The notes beneath the pieces were generated by a model, which saw only the letters and a list, made by a program, of their open reading frames with translations, did not search any database and was not told the origin of the DNA. From the NCBI RefSeq assembly GCF_047948215.1, contig NC_134456.1:80094515-80158514 (forward strand): 64,000 bases of DNA, given 5' to 3'. Positions 62,803-64,000 of the stretch are shown piece by piece. How positions within the stretch are numbered: position 1 is the stretch's first letter; every line of letters begins with the position of its first letter. The DNA comes from Lycorma delicatula (Eukaryota; Arthropoda; Insecta; Hemiptera; Fulgoridae). The position numbers and the translations under genes are program-made.

Positions 62803-64000
62803 GCTATTGTGCTGCAGTTACATATAAATACGCTACTTAAAAATCTTTAAATGAGTTTACTCTCAGATTGGTCTGGTACCAATCATCAGTTTTTAATTAT
62901 TCAGTTCTTGTATTTGTGTGCTAACCATTTTAATTATTTTAGTTTTAATCTTATTATTATAGTTTTAATCTTTTGTTATCAGGGAAGAGGCTCTTTTTAC
63001 AATCCTCTTGAACTTTGTTAAATTTTATTTATGCTTAATTAAATTTTATATTTTTTATATATGCAGTTATTTTTTAAGTGAAGTTTATCTTAGTTTTAAG
63101 ATTCTGACTGATAATAGTTTTAAGTAAGTTTCTGATATATTAGCTGTTGTACTAGTTGTAAGTTTTTTGTTTTAATATCATTTATGATATGTTTTCTGTG
63201 CTATTGTTGGGCTAGTTAAAATTTGTGTATTGTGCAGTGTAGTTTACAATCCTCTTATTTAATGAAAATTGTATTTTAAAGATAGTATTTTAATAGTTGT
63301 GATGTGTTTATATTTTATTCAGGTAACTATTATTTATAGATTAATTTGGATTATTTAAAGGTCCCTTCTGACAGCAGCATTCATTAATTAAACATCGAAT
63401 GTGTCACTTAGTGTATTTATAATTTAATGGATAAGCTTTTTATTTTTAGCTTTGTTGTTATTCTGTTATGATTGTAAATGTTTAATGATCTAAATCATGT
63501 GATAGTTATATCATGCAAATATTATCTAACCTTGAGTTGTCATTTAAATCTATTTGATGGTATAAAAATATGTTAAGTTACTTAATTAACCAGAATGCGT
63601 GAATCTTAATGTCTGTTATTGTTGCAAATATGTGTTTAATTATAATTAATGTAGTGGTAATAAGCTTTATTTTCCCACAATATCTTTTTAAAACATTTAT
63701 AGCTTCATAAGGGAAGTGGTTTAAAAAAAAATATTAACTAAATGTTTTCCTGAAAATTCAACTTATAAACTCAGAAGTAATTAAAAGGTTATAGATAGGA
63801 TAAATCAAGCTGACAATTAACAGTATATGCAATAATGAATTTCATTTTTATATTAAACAAAAACATTTTGTTATTTATTTTGTTTTGTATGTGGAAAACA
63901 AAATTCTAAAAATTGTTGATAATTAATTTTAGTGATTCATAAAATATTTGATGTAATAAATTGCATTTTTTTACTAATGGTAAGGATATTAATTTCATGT
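62803..64000. other. Window end, nothing recognised
   Basis: AT-rich sequence to the end of the window. I see no feature in it. Confidence 0.4.

Overview
The window is a piece of an animal nuclear genome, most probably an insect. It is AT-rich, with long introns full of decayed transposons and GT-AG introns, and it has two clearly recognisable housekeeping genes. The encoded proteins, the tRNA-derived SINEs and the abundant mariner, pogo/Tigger and non-LTR relics fit an insect, perhaps a hemipteran. The order and species cannot be fixed from the sequence alone.

Left part (1-34 kb). Nine coding exons on the + strand, from 1766 to 33583, give the last 420 residues of STAM (signal transducing adaptor molecule): most of the C-terminal VHS domain, UIM, SH3, the helical GAT-like/coiled-coil region and a proline-rich tail. 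The first 60-70 residues must lie left of the window or were not recognised. All exon phases join without a break. The introns hold several mariner-family copies, two non-LTR element fragments sharing the same 3' end, other LINE pieces, a SINE with a 16-bp target duplication, a relic of a DDE_3-type transposase, a foldback element and a decayed copy of a repetitive arthropod ORF of unknown function.

Middle (34-43.8 kb). This is the tail-to-tail space between STAM and the next gene. It contains a TA-flanked pogo/Tigger-like element of about 2.26 kb (38495-40759) with a dead transposase on the - strand. A second DDE_3-type transposase relic (about 41.9-43.2 kb) carries a perfect 37-bp tandem duplication.

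43.8-47.4 kb. A complete four-exon SEC61B gene on the - strand encodes 94 residues, the tail-anchored beta subunit of the Sec61 translocon.

47.4-64 kb. I could not assign a gene here. The region holds a foldback/MITE-like element (about 49.26-49.80 kb), a tRNA-derived SINE, an old mariner, a tRNA-Met-like relic and a possible promoter/first exon near 59.2 kb.

The two genes do not form a functional unit. STAM works with Hrs in ESCRT-0 endosomal sorting, and Sec61-beta works at the ER translocon. I see no prokaryotic-style system, CRISPR array or defence island. The least explained structures are a pair of adjacent perfect 21-bp-arm hairpins with 2-nt loops (1339-1427), the foldback elements and the repetitive ORF relic near 2.7-3.5 kb.
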